Shown piece by piece: positions 1-4,539 of a stretch of DNA of 5,457 nt (its first letter is position 1; every line of letters starts with the position of its first letter). A program made the translations under genes and the position numbers. The notes under the pieces are model-generated. The model did not search any database, was not told the DNA's origin, and was given only the letters and a program-made list of their open reading frames with translations. The stretch covers positions 1 through 5,457 of the forward strand of contig WJJO01000049.1 in the NCBI GenBank assembly GCA_014729665.1. The letters are read 5' to 3'. The DNA is from Caldifarciminota bacterium. Its GTDB lineage: Bacteria; Hydrothermota; Tepidihabitantia; B3-TA06.

Positions 1-260
1 CGAAGTGACGGCGCGGGGACCCCGACTAAAACACCCCACGATATCGCTACGCGCTACCGAGGGGATCCCTAATATCCACCTTGGATATTTAAGCCTTTCG
101 GGAATTGAACAAGTTTGTTTTTCAGATACTCATTACCCTAACCAATTCTCGTCTCTCGGGTTTACTTCGCATCGCTACGCAAAATTCGAAGGAGCAAGTA
201 CCCCTACCTTGAAAAGATTGTCGAAAAAGCTACCACAGAGGCACAGAGACACAGAGCGGT
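1..260. repeat. Repeat-rich intergenic stretch, no supported gene
   Basis: I see no convincing gene in this stretch. The 10-mer ATCGCTACGC occurs twice in direct orientation (43-52 and 171-180). A short palindrome CGGGG-A-CCCCG lies at 14-24. A perfect 7-bp stem AATATCC/GGATATT with a 5-nt loop spans 71-89. The block ends in three tandem 8-mers of the form NCACAGAG (233-256). One frame stays open across 5-262 from a GTG, but its product has no recognisable domain, no ribosome site, and a C-terminus made from the CACAGAG repeat. This looks like dispersed intergenic repeat material rather than coding sequence. Confidence 0.5.
233..256. repeat. Three tandem 8-mers NCACAGAG
   Basis: The units CCACAGAG, GCACAGAG and ACACAGAG follow one another without spacer at 233-240, 241-248 and 249-256. 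Tracts of this CACAGAG type are known from memory as a common intergenic motif in many environmental bacterial genomes, often near GxxExxY-family genes. No such gene is visible here. Function unknown. Confidence 0.7.
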
Positions 261-292
261 AAAAACTCAGAGATGCAAGCCAAGTAAAGAAA

Positions 293-315
293 GAGCTTAC
301 AAAGCTCCTCTTTTT
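293..315. terminator. Stem-loop terminator, possibly bidirectional
   Basis: A perfect 6-bp stem GAGCTT (293-298) / AAGCTC (302-307) encloses the 3-nt loop ACA. On the plus strand it is followed by CTCTTTTT (308-315), the form of a rho-independent terminator. Read on the minus strand, the same stem is followed by TTTCTTTACTT, so it could also end the minus-strand transcript that leaves the lipoprotein gene at 470. The stem is short, so efficiency is uncertain. Confidence 0.55.
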
Positions 316-469
316 AGAAATCGTCGTCAATCTGCGGATAGTCGAACTTATCCGACAGTCTCTGAAGGGAGGGGAAGATTACTCGAAGAGTTATCAGGGG
401 AGGGAAAAACAAACCATCAGACCTGCGTGAATTAATCACCTTATAGTTGCAGGACTTGAGGTTTTAGTC
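316..469. other. Intergenic spacer with a small hairpin
   Basis: This is the 3' flank of the minus-strand lipoprotein gene. It contains a perfect inverted repeat CGGATA (335-340) / TATCCG (349-354) with an 8-nt loop and no T-run. Purine-rich runs (about 365-410) are present. I see no gene, RNA family or promoter that I can support. Confidence 0.4.
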
Positions 470-1303
470 TCAATTCATGAAGTCTATTCCTGTTATCTCG
501 CGCCCCACTCCTATGTCCAGGCACCGATGTCCGTAAACCTTTCGGAACATCTCTATCTGGGCTTCACCCGTGCAGTGGCAGGGACCGACGTACCGAACAC
601 CCATATCGCGGAACTCGTTGATTATTTCCTTCACTTTTTTATCCGATGCCCGGCCGAGATGGAATCCGCCCATCACGAATAGTATATCCTGACCGGTCAG
701 CTCCCTCGCTCTCTGCACGATCTCAACTATCCCGGGGTGGGCGCATCCGGTTATTACCAAAGCCCCCTTATCTGTAGAAATAATCAGCGACTGCTCCTCG
801 GGCGCCCTGCCCATTACTCCGGTGGTGTAGATACCCGGGCAGATCACCTGCGGACCGCTGACCTCCACAAGCCCTGCACCTTCATCCGTGACAATCCCCT
901 TAACCTTGTTAGGAAATGACTTCAAAAGATAGACCTCGACGTCCGAGTTAATCTTAAGGAGTTCTGCAAGACCGCCCACGTGATCCCAATGTTCGTGGGA
1001 GAGGATAACCTTCTCGATTTCACGAGGATGGCAGGCCAGCTTGTCCAGATTGCCAACTAAAAGATCGCCCTTTGCACCGGTGTCGAAAAGGAGCTTCCTG
1101 CCGTCCGCATCGATAACGCAGGCGAATCCCCAGTCTGACCTCAGACCCTCATGATAAGCGGTGTTATCGTATACCACGGTTATACAGAGCCTGTCTGTAG
1201 CAAGTTCTTTTATCTCAAAGGATTCCACTTTTTCCTCCTTTTCTCCCTTTCCGCACCCTAAAAGAAACAGTGACATCAATACACTAGATAATACTACTTT
1301 CAT
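470..1303 (-). CDS. Lipoprotein metallo-beta-lactamase-fold hydrolase, COG1237 / MJ0301-like
   Basis: A 277-aa metallo-hydrolase with a lipoprotein signal. Residues 1-17 form a short Lys-containing n-region, a hydrophobic stretch and the lipobox LLGC, with lipidated Cys17 followed by Gly, which does not suggest inner-membrane retention. A charged Lys/Glu linker follows (19-33). The catalytic fold shows FDTG (73-76), the HEHWDH metal motif (103-108), EQSL (170-173), GCAHPGI (186-192), GGFHL (212-216) and PCHCTG (241-246). This motif set is typical of COG1237, often annotated as a dihydropterin-linked ribofuranosylaminobenzene phosphate synthase; the substrate of most members is unknown, so that name should not be carried over. 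I chose the ATG at 1303 because AAAGAGG (1309-1315) lies 5 nt upstream and the signal peptide then begins correctly. An in-frame ATG at 1321 would add six residues and overlap the upstream stop codon. It lies 14 nt after the ATL-like gene and is probably co-transcribed. Fold and export are confident; substrate is unknown. Confidence 0.87.
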   Translation of the reverse strand: MKVVLSSVLMSLFLLGCGKGEKEEKVESFEIKELATDRLCITVVYDNTAYHEGLRSDWGFACVIDADGRKLLFDTGAKGDLLVGNLDKLACHPREIEKVILSHEHWDHVGGLAELLKINSDVEVYLLKSFPNKVKGIVTDEGAGLVEVSGPQVICPGIYTTGVMGRAPEEQSLIISTDKGALVITGCAHPGIVEIVQRARELTGQDILFVMGGFHLGRASDKKVKEIINEFRDMGVRYVGPCHCTGEAQIEMFRKVYGHRCLDIGVGREITGIDFMN

Positions 1304-1308
1304 TAGTA

Positions 1309-1315
1309 CCTCTTT
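1309..1315 (-). promoter_or_regulatory. Shine-Dalgarno site deciding the lipoprotein start
   Basis: AAAGAGG on the minus strand lies 5 nt before the ATG at 1303. The alternative ATG at 1321 has only a weak GAAGAG in front of it. The site lies inside the 14-nt gap (and its edge) after the upstream stop codon, consistent with re-initiation within one operon. Confidence 0.6.
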
Positions 1316-1317
1316 TA

Positions 1318-1782
1318 TCATACACTCTTCACCAGTTTTTCCTCGAAATCGGCAACCCTCCAGGTTTTACGTGTCCTGTCGATCTTATGCCCTTCCTGCT
1401 CGAGTCTTACAGCCTGGGTCTCCATCCCTCCAGGGTACTTGGGATTCAGGGCACCTTTTGTCTTCAGAACCCTCCAGTAGGGGGCAATACGCTTCATCCC
1501 TGCGGCGCGTTCCTCCTCTGCGGCCTTTGCCACGATTCCTATAAATATCCCTGTCGTCATGGGGCATGCCGCCTCTGTCTCATACTCCTCGCACAGCTTG
1601 TCCATTATCTGGTTGATGGTTGCAAGCTTACCTTCAGGTACCTTGCGCACCATCCCGTCGATAATCCCGGGCGTCGCGATGACCATCTTACCGGGTCCGA
1701 ACCGATCGCGCATCTTGCCTACAATCTTAACCACTTGCGGTTCCTGCTCTTTATCCCTTTTTTCTCTCCACGATTTAGGCAT
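1318..1782 (-). CDS. MGMT-family / alkyltransferase-like protein lacking the acceptor cysteine
   Basis: A 154-aa protein related to the DNA-binding domain of O6-alkylguanine-DNA alkyltransferases. Residues 48-72 (from VPEGKLATINQI) match the helix-turn-helix start of that domain. PYWRVLKTKG (101-110) sits where the PCHRV active site lies, and KYPGGMETQAVRLEQEGH (115-132) matches the conserved C-terminal part. The methyl-accepting Cys is Tyr102 and the following His is Trp103, so alkyl transfer by the usual route is not expected; known ATL proteins carry Trp at the Cys position and flag damaged bases for other repair. A CPMTTGIF segment (73-80) and an Ala/Glu-rich helix replace the usual middle part. 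I recall similar about 150-residue proteins from anaerobic bacteria annotated only as MGMT family. The start is firm: AGGAGG (1787-1792) precedes the ATG by 4 nt. It is the first gene of a two-gene unit with the lipoprotein hydrolase. A role in DNA damage recognition is inference. Confidence 0.82.
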   Translation of the reverse strand: MPKSWREKRDKEQEPQVVKIVGKMRDRFGPGKMVIATPGIIDGMVRKVPEGKLATINQIMDKLCEEYETEAACPMTTGIFIGIVAKAAEEERAAGMKRIAPYWRVLKTKGALNPKYPGGMETQAVRLEQEGHKIDRTRKTWRVADFEEKLVKSV

Positions 1783-1832
1783 ATTGCCTCCTAATTATCT
1801 TCTCACGCCTAATGCTATCCTTTTTTTGTATC

Positions 1833-1860
1833 ATGCTAATGCGATAATACCTTGTGTCAA
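1833..1860 (-). promoter_or_regulatory. Sigma70-type promoter candidate for the ATL-like/lipoprotein pair
   Basis: On the minus strand a perfect -35 TTGACA (1855-1860) is separated by 16 bp from TAGCAT (1833-1838, 4 of 6 matches to TATAAT). The start of transcription would be near 1826, giving a leader of about 44 nt that includes the AGGAGG site. An alternative -10, CATGAT, would need a 19-bp spacer. Confidence 0.5.
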
Positions 1861-1951
1861 GTGTTCCCCATGAAGTATTATTATTGAGAAAAAAAGGAAT
1901 TCCACGGGATTAGAGTTTACAGTCATTTTGCGGCAAGATAAAATACTTCGA
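1861..1951. other. Spacer with inverted repeat and poly-T tract
   Basis: This spacer lies 3' of the 209-aa minus-strand gene. GAAGTATT (1872-1879) and AATACTTC (1942-1949) form a perfect 8-bp inverted repeat with a 62-nt gap. On the minus strand the palindrome GGAATTCC runs into seven Ts (1889-1895). This might be a weak terminator for the upstream gene, but no good stem-loop precedes the T-run. Confidence 0.3.
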
Positions 1952-2581
1952 TCAATTTTGAATTTCCCTGTAATGGAACACCTTGTCGGCATGCCAGCTT
2001 CCCTTATCCTTTTTGAGCCACACCTCCAGATAGGTCGGATCCTCGGACCGCGGCGGTTCCCACTCATAGTGTACCCTTATAATCGTTGTCGTATCCGTGC
2101 GTTCGATTTCACCGATGCGGTGGTAGACGAAGTCACCGCTGCGCTCGACCTTCTCGGAACGCCTTTTCTTATTCATTATAATGAAGTGAATACCTTCGAT
2201 ATCCGGCAGCCACGAGTATTCGACATTCGTATCTGCAAGTATTACGGTTGAGATAACGTTCTTCGGCCAGAACTCCTGCTTTAATGCGGCTTGCAGGATA
2301 CCTATCGTATCTTCAAGAGTAAAGGTTACTTCGGTTTCTTCGACAGAAGCCGTATCTGTACTATCCGTAACGGTTGAGTCGTATTCCGGAAGACTATCTA
2401 AAATAAGGGTGTCGGTAGTATCCAAAGCCTGGGTATCGGTTTCAAGGGTGTCAGGTAAATCCTCGGCTATCGCTGTTTCGGTAGCAGTTACAGGTATTGC
2501 AGTAACGGCAACCGCAATGCCTGTGAAGAGAAGGAACCAGATTATTGCCGTTCGCGGTTTCTGTGTTTTTTCCGGTTTCAT
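1952..2581 (-). CDS. Exported protein of unknown function with Asp/Thr-rich linker
   Basis: I do not recognise this 209-aa protein. Residues 1-11 are positively charged and 12-33 are strongly hydrophobic, an export signal or membrane anchor; AIA (37-39) before Glu40 or VTA (31-33) are possible signal peptidase sites. Residues 40-92 form an acidic low-complexity linker dominated by Asp-Thr pairs, without Cys. Residues about 90-209 look like one compact domain rich in Trp and charged residues, with HYEWEPPRSEDP (171-182) and a C-terminal strand-like WHADKVFHYREI (196-207). I chose the ATG at 2581 because the alternative TTG at 2617 falls on the -35 of the likely promoter. There is no Shine-Dalgarno site before 2581, which would suit a leaderless mRNA. 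It is transcribed divergently from the TonB-system operon, which may hint at an envelope role, but this is only context. Confidence 0.7.
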   Translation of the reverse strand: MKPEKTQKPRTAIIWFLLFTGIAVAVTAIPVTATETAIAEDLPDTLETDTQALDTTDTLILDSLPEYDSTVTDSTDTASVEETEVTFTLEDTIGILQAALKQEFWPKNVISTVILADTNVEYSWLPDIEGIHFIIMNKKRRSEKVERSGDFVYHRIGEIERTDTTTIIRVHYEWEPPRSEDPTYLEVWLKKDKGSWHADKVFHYREIQN

Positions 2582-2589
2582 TAGATGAT

Positions 2590-2617
2590 ATGGTATGCGG
2601 TGAGCAAGAGTTGTCAA
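2590..2617 (-). promoter_or_regulatory. Promoter candidate for the exported-protein gene, close to its ATG
   Basis: On the minus strand TTGACA (2612-2617) is followed after 16 bp by TACCAT (2590-2595, 4 of 6 to TATAAT). Only 8 nt lie between the -10 and the ATG at 2581, so transcription would start at or next to the start codon. Confidence 0.42.
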
Positions 2618-2665
2618 ACGATGAAGATGCCGGTTATTTGTGTGGAATATGTTCGATCCGGGCTG

Positions 2666-2695
2666 TCGGATATCGTTAGATTATTTTATATCCGA
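2666..2695. promoter_or_regulatory. 8+8 bp inverted repeat, possible operator
   Basis: TCGGATAT (2666-2673) and ATATCCGA (2688-2695) are perfect inverted copies with a 14-nt AT-rich gap, so their centres are 22 bp apart, about two helical turns. The element sits between the divergent promoters and ends 17 bp before the -35 at 2713. It could bind a dimeric regulator, or form a hairpin if transcribed. No regulator is identified. Confidence 0.4.
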
Positions 2696-2712
2696 AGGTA
2701 TTCCTTTTGGGG

Positions 2713-2740
2713 TTGACGTGGGAGGATATTCAGTTATTAT
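2713..2740 (+). promoter_or_regulatory. Distal promoter candidate of the exbB operon
   Basis: TTGACG (2713-2718, 5 of 6) is followed after 16 bp by TATTAT (2735-2740, 5 of 6). The transcript would begin near 2747, just before the first arm of the inverted repeat at 2750, and would have a leader of about 225 nt to exbB. Confidence 0.5.
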
Positions 2741-2749
2741 ACGAACAGC

Positions 2750-2815
2750 AAGACGTACAAAGATGGCGCACTTTTGCCTTTTGAAAGTAAACATAAACCA
2801 AGCCCTGTACGTCTT
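2750..2815 (+). repeat. 10+10 bp inverted repeat at the predicted 5' end of the leader
   Basis: AAGACGTACA (2750-2759) and TGTACGTCTT (2806-2815) are perfect inverted copies around 46 nt. If transcription starts near 2747 this would fold into a 10-bp closing stem at the very 5' end of the RNA. The loop is AT-rich with a few short complementarities (GGC/GCC). Function could be mRNA stabilisation, a small RNA or an operator pair; I cannot choose. Confidence 0.45.
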
Positions 2816-2916
2816 ATAATATGGAAGCACTAAAAGGCCGCTGAGCCTGGGAAACGAGCAGCAGGGAATGCGAGGCCGGTGGTAATAGCGTTGTAATCCC
2901 GGTTCGGGATACGGAC
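2816..2916 (+). other. Structured leader segment between tandem promoters
   Basis: This segment lies between the distal promoter and the proximal promoter. AGGC (2835-2838) / GCCT (2845-2848) can form a local hairpin. Alternatively GGCC (2836-2839) with GGCC (2874-2877) can enclose GCTG (2840-2843) / CAGC (2859-2862). ATCCCG (2896-2901) / CGGGAT (2905-2910) is a perfect 6-bp stem with a GTT loop. A seven-codon frame from ATG 2821 has no ribosome site. I compared it by eye with cobalamin, TPP, FMN, c-di-GMP, SAM and fluoride riboswitch cores and none fits. Confidence 0.3.
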
Positions 2917-2944
2917 TTGACAAGAGGTAAAAGTGGCATATACT
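2917..2944 (+). promoter_or_regulatory. Proximal promoter of the exbB operon
   Basis: A perfect -35 TTGACA (2917-2922) and TATACT (2939-2944, 5 of 6 to TATAAT) are separated by 16 bp. Transcription would start near 2951, giving a leader of about 23 nt that just contains the strong ribosome site. This is the best promoter match in the window. Confidence 0.6.
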
Positions 2945-2961
2945 TGTACAAAAGCATCTCC

Positions 2962-2969
2962 AAAGGAGG
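2962..2969 (+). promoter_or_regulatory. Strong Shine-Dalgarno site deciding the exbB start
   Basis: AAAGGAGG lies 1 nt before ATG 2971 and 4 nt before ATG 2974. The second spacing is usable and the first is too short, so 2974 is taken as the start. A TTG at 2917 in the same frame is part of the -35 and is not a start. Confidence 0.65.
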
Positions 2970-2973
2970 TATG

Positions 2974-3618
2974 ATGAAAGACCTTTTAGGATTAGTTGAT
3001 CCACGATTTAGTTGGGTCATGACGTTGATTCTGGTCTTATCAATCTTTTCTATCGCACTGATAGTCGAAAGATTTATCTTTTTTGCCAAACGTCGTGTGC
3101 GTTCAAGCAAGTTTTTCGAAAAGGTTAAGGATACGTTCCAGACAGGCGGGATTCCGGAAGTCCTGGCGCTTGTGAAGAACTACGATGTGCCACTGGCTCA
3201 TGTTGTTCGCGTTGGCTTCGAGAACTATAACCTACCTGATGATATGATCGCCGAGATGATGGAATCGGAGATTCTTAATCAGCGGAACAAGATGGAACGA
3301 TTCCTGGGCGGTCTTAATACCCTTGGTAATGTATCACCTCTGCTCGGTTTGCTCGGAACGGTTCTAGGTCTTATTAAGGCGTTTATGCAAATCGTAGTAA
3401 GTGGATCAGGTGGTCCTAAGGTTGTGGCAGAAGGTGTTGGCGTGGCGCTTTACACGACCGCTTTCGGTCTGATAGTAGCGGTACCTACCGTCTTTGCTTA
3501 CAACTACTTTTCAAAGAAGTCCACCGATACGACCGATGAGCTTGAGAATTACATGCGTAAGCTCCTGAAGCTCATCTCGCTATCGAAAGGTGGTTCTTAT
3601 GAGAATCCGCAAACCTAG
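2974..3618 (+). CDS. exbB: ExbB/TolQ/MotA-family proton channel protein
   Basis: A 214-aa inner-membrane protein that forms the pentameric channel of the TonB energising complex, using proton flow to drive ExbD and TonB. Membrane segments lie at about 12-36 (followed by the usual Glu-Arg at 32-33), 115-142 and 150-179. The long cytoplasmic region 38-110 lies between the first two. Segment two carries SPLLGLLGTVLG (121-132) with Thr129, matching E. coli Thr148. Segment three, VVAEGVGVALYTTAFGL (150-166), aligns without gaps to E. coli VVAPGIAEALLATAIGL; Thr162 matches Thr181. The channel glutamate (E. coli Glu176) is Val157, while Glu153 stands four residues earlier where E. coli has Pro. The length is slightly shorter than E. 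coli ExbB. It is the first gene of the operon and its 3' end overlaps the next gene by 20 nt, suggesting translational coupling. TolQ or a motility motor is the alternative, but the downstream TonB favours ExbB. Confidence 0.92.
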   Translation: MKDLLGLVDPRFSWVMTLILVLSIFSIALIVERFIFFAKRRVRSSKFFEKVKDTFQTGGIPEVLALVKNYDVPLAHVVRVGFENYNLPDDMIAEMMESEILNQRNKMERFLGGLNTLGNVSPLLGLLGTVLGLIKAFMQIVVSGSGGPKVVAEGVGVALYTTAFGLIVAVPTVFAYNYFSKKSTDTTDELENYMRKLLKLISLSKGGSYENPQT

Positions 3619-4042
3619 CAGAAGAGTTATAAAATCCGGTGAGGCCAATGTAACCTCTCTAGTAGATATAGCTTTAAGCCTCGTAATCTTTTTTATAGTA
3701 ACACTTCCGGCACTCCTTGAGAGTGGGATATTCGTCAGGGCTCCGGGTGTAACGAATGTCGGCGCTTCAGATCCCGCTGATGACGTGAAGGTTAGTATCT
3801 ATATGCGTCATTTGCCTGGAGATCAGATAGTGTACGAGTTGAACAAAGAGCCTGTCGAACGAGTGGAACTGCCCGGCTTGATGGAGGCTCTACTGGCTCG
3901 AAGTGCCGATAAGATAGTGATGGTTCGAGCCGACGGTGCTGTCTCCCACGGAAGAGTCGTAGATGTTCTTGATTTGGCCAAGCAGAAGGAGGCTCAGAGC
4001 CTTGCGCTATTGAGAGGTAAACCGATCGAAGAGACTCAGTGA
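3599..4042 (+). CDS. exbD: ExbD/TolR-family protein, intact membrane aspartate
   Basis: A 147-aa single-span partner of ExbB. A basic cytoplasmic N-terminus (1-15) leads to the membrane segment at about 18-40, TSLVDIALSLVIFFIVTLP (19-37), with Asp23 at the position of the essential proton-carrying Asp25 of E. coli ExbD. After the span comes GIFVRAPG (43-50), then a periplasmic domain of the ExbD type ending in an alpha/beta unit around VDVLDLAKQKEAQSLAL. I chose ATG 3599 because AAAGGTGG (3586-3593) lies 5 nt upstream; a GTG at 3590 would fall inside that site. The start overlaps the end of exbB by 20 nt, and exbD2 follows after 9 nt. This is the catalytic ExbD of the operon; a TolR role is less likely because tonB follows. 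Confidence 0.9.
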   Translation: MRIRKPSRRVIKSGEANVTSLVDIALSLVIFFIVTLPALLESGIFVRAPGVTNVGASDPADDVKVSIYMRHLPGDQIVYELNKEPVERVELPGLMEALLARSADKIVMVRADGAVSHGRVVDVLDLAKQKEAQSLALLRGKPIEETQ

Positions 4043-4051
4043 GGATTAATT

Positions 4052-4507
4052 ATGCCTGAACGATTGGAACATAGATCACTAGGGGTTCCTATCATCCCGA
4101 TGGCCGGCGTGGCTCTCGTTATCGTATTAATGATGATGATTACAGCGCAGGAACTTATGTCTCACGAGGATACTCCGGTGAACGTCCCCCAGACCGAAAC
4201 CCTGCAGAAGAAAACGGAAGATGCAGTTACGATTGCAGTTATGGAATCTCCTCCGAATTCGGGTGAGAAGAAGTTCTTCTACAACGATAAGGAAATGAGC
4301 CTTGACCACCTTCAGATTAAACTCAAGGATACCTTGAATAAGGCCGAAGTAGGGATGTTGGTAGTAATCCGGGCCGATAGTTCGGCCCCCTCGGAATGGG
4401 TCATAGAACTCCTGGGGAAAGCAAAAGAGGCAGGAGCGCAGCGCGTTGCCCTTGCTACCAAGGGGCACGAAGCGAAGAAAGAAGAAGATGAAGAAGAGGA
4501 AAAGTAA
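4052..4507 (+). CDS. exbD: Second ExbD-family protein lacking the membrane aspartate
   Basis: A 151-aa ExbD paralogue. The membrane segment (about 13-34), PMAGVALVIVLMMMITAQ (16-33), aligns without gaps to the E. coli ExbD span PFIDVMLVLLIIFMV, but Gly19 stands where the proton-carrying Asp belongs; no other acidic residue lies in the span. The periplasmic domain is well kept: VTIAV (59-63), then the strand VVIRADSSAPSEWVIELL and the helix KAKEAGAQRVALAT typical of ExbD. The C-terminus (137-151) is an unusual run of Lys, Asp and Glu. TGAGGA (4040-4045) lies 6 nt before the ATG, and the gene follows the first exbD by 9 nt. It is probably a structural or regulatory ExbD that pairs with the first. 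A GC-rich 7-bp hairpin is encoded at 4371-4388. The family assignment is clear; the non-catalytic role is inferred from the missing Asp. Confidence 0.85.
   Translation: MPERLEHRSLGVPIIPMAGVALVIVLMMMITAQELMSHEDTPVNVPQTETLQKKTEDAVTIAVMESPPNSGEKKFFYNDKEMSLDHLQIKLKDTLNKAEVGMLVVIRADSSAPSEWVIELLGKAKEAGAQRVALATKGHEAKKEEDEEEEK
4371..4388 (+). repeat. GC-rich hairpin inside exbD2
   Basis: GGGCCGA (4371-4377) and TCGGCCC (4382-4388) are perfect inverted copies with a 4-nt loop TAGT, inside the coding region for the periplasmic domain. There is no T-run after it. It may be a chance result of codon choice, or might slow translation. Confidence 0.45.
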
Positions 4508-4539
4508 AAGCCACCGATTGACCATAAAGGAGTATAAAA

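Noticed and set aside
233..256. CRISPR array
   Set aside because: The 8-mers are directly abutting with no spacers, and there are no cas genes.
5..262. 85-codon plus-strand open frame from a GTG
   Set aside because: There is no ribosome site or recognisable domain. The C-terminus is the translated CACAGAG repeat, and the frame crosses palindromes and direct repeats.
1836..1850. Fur-box-like GCGATAAT upstream of the ATL-like gene
   Set aside because: It matches only part of one half of the Fur consensus. No convincing Fur box was found near the exbB promoters either.
1161..1873. Several plus-strand open frames opposite the lipoprotein and ATL-like genes
   Set aside because: They are antisense to two well-supported genes with family motifs and good ribosome sites, and they show no domain of their own.
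2821..2844. Seven-codon leader peptide
   Set aside because: There is no Shine-Dalgarno site and no run of regulatory codons.
2816..2916. Known riboswitch (cobalamin, TPP, FMN, c-di-GMP, SAM, fluoride)
   Set aside because: Fragments such as AGGGAA and GGTGG-TAAT recall a cobalamin element, but the conserved core order and closing stems are not there.
2681..3110. Minus-strand open frames across the exbB leader and start
   Set aside because: They cover promoters, inverted repeats and the exbB start, have no ribosome site and no recognisable product.
4127..4525. 132-codon minus-strand frame opposite exbD2
   Set aside because: Its phenylalanine/leucine-rich N-terminus is the complement of the Lys/Glu tail of exbD2, a typical antisense artefact.
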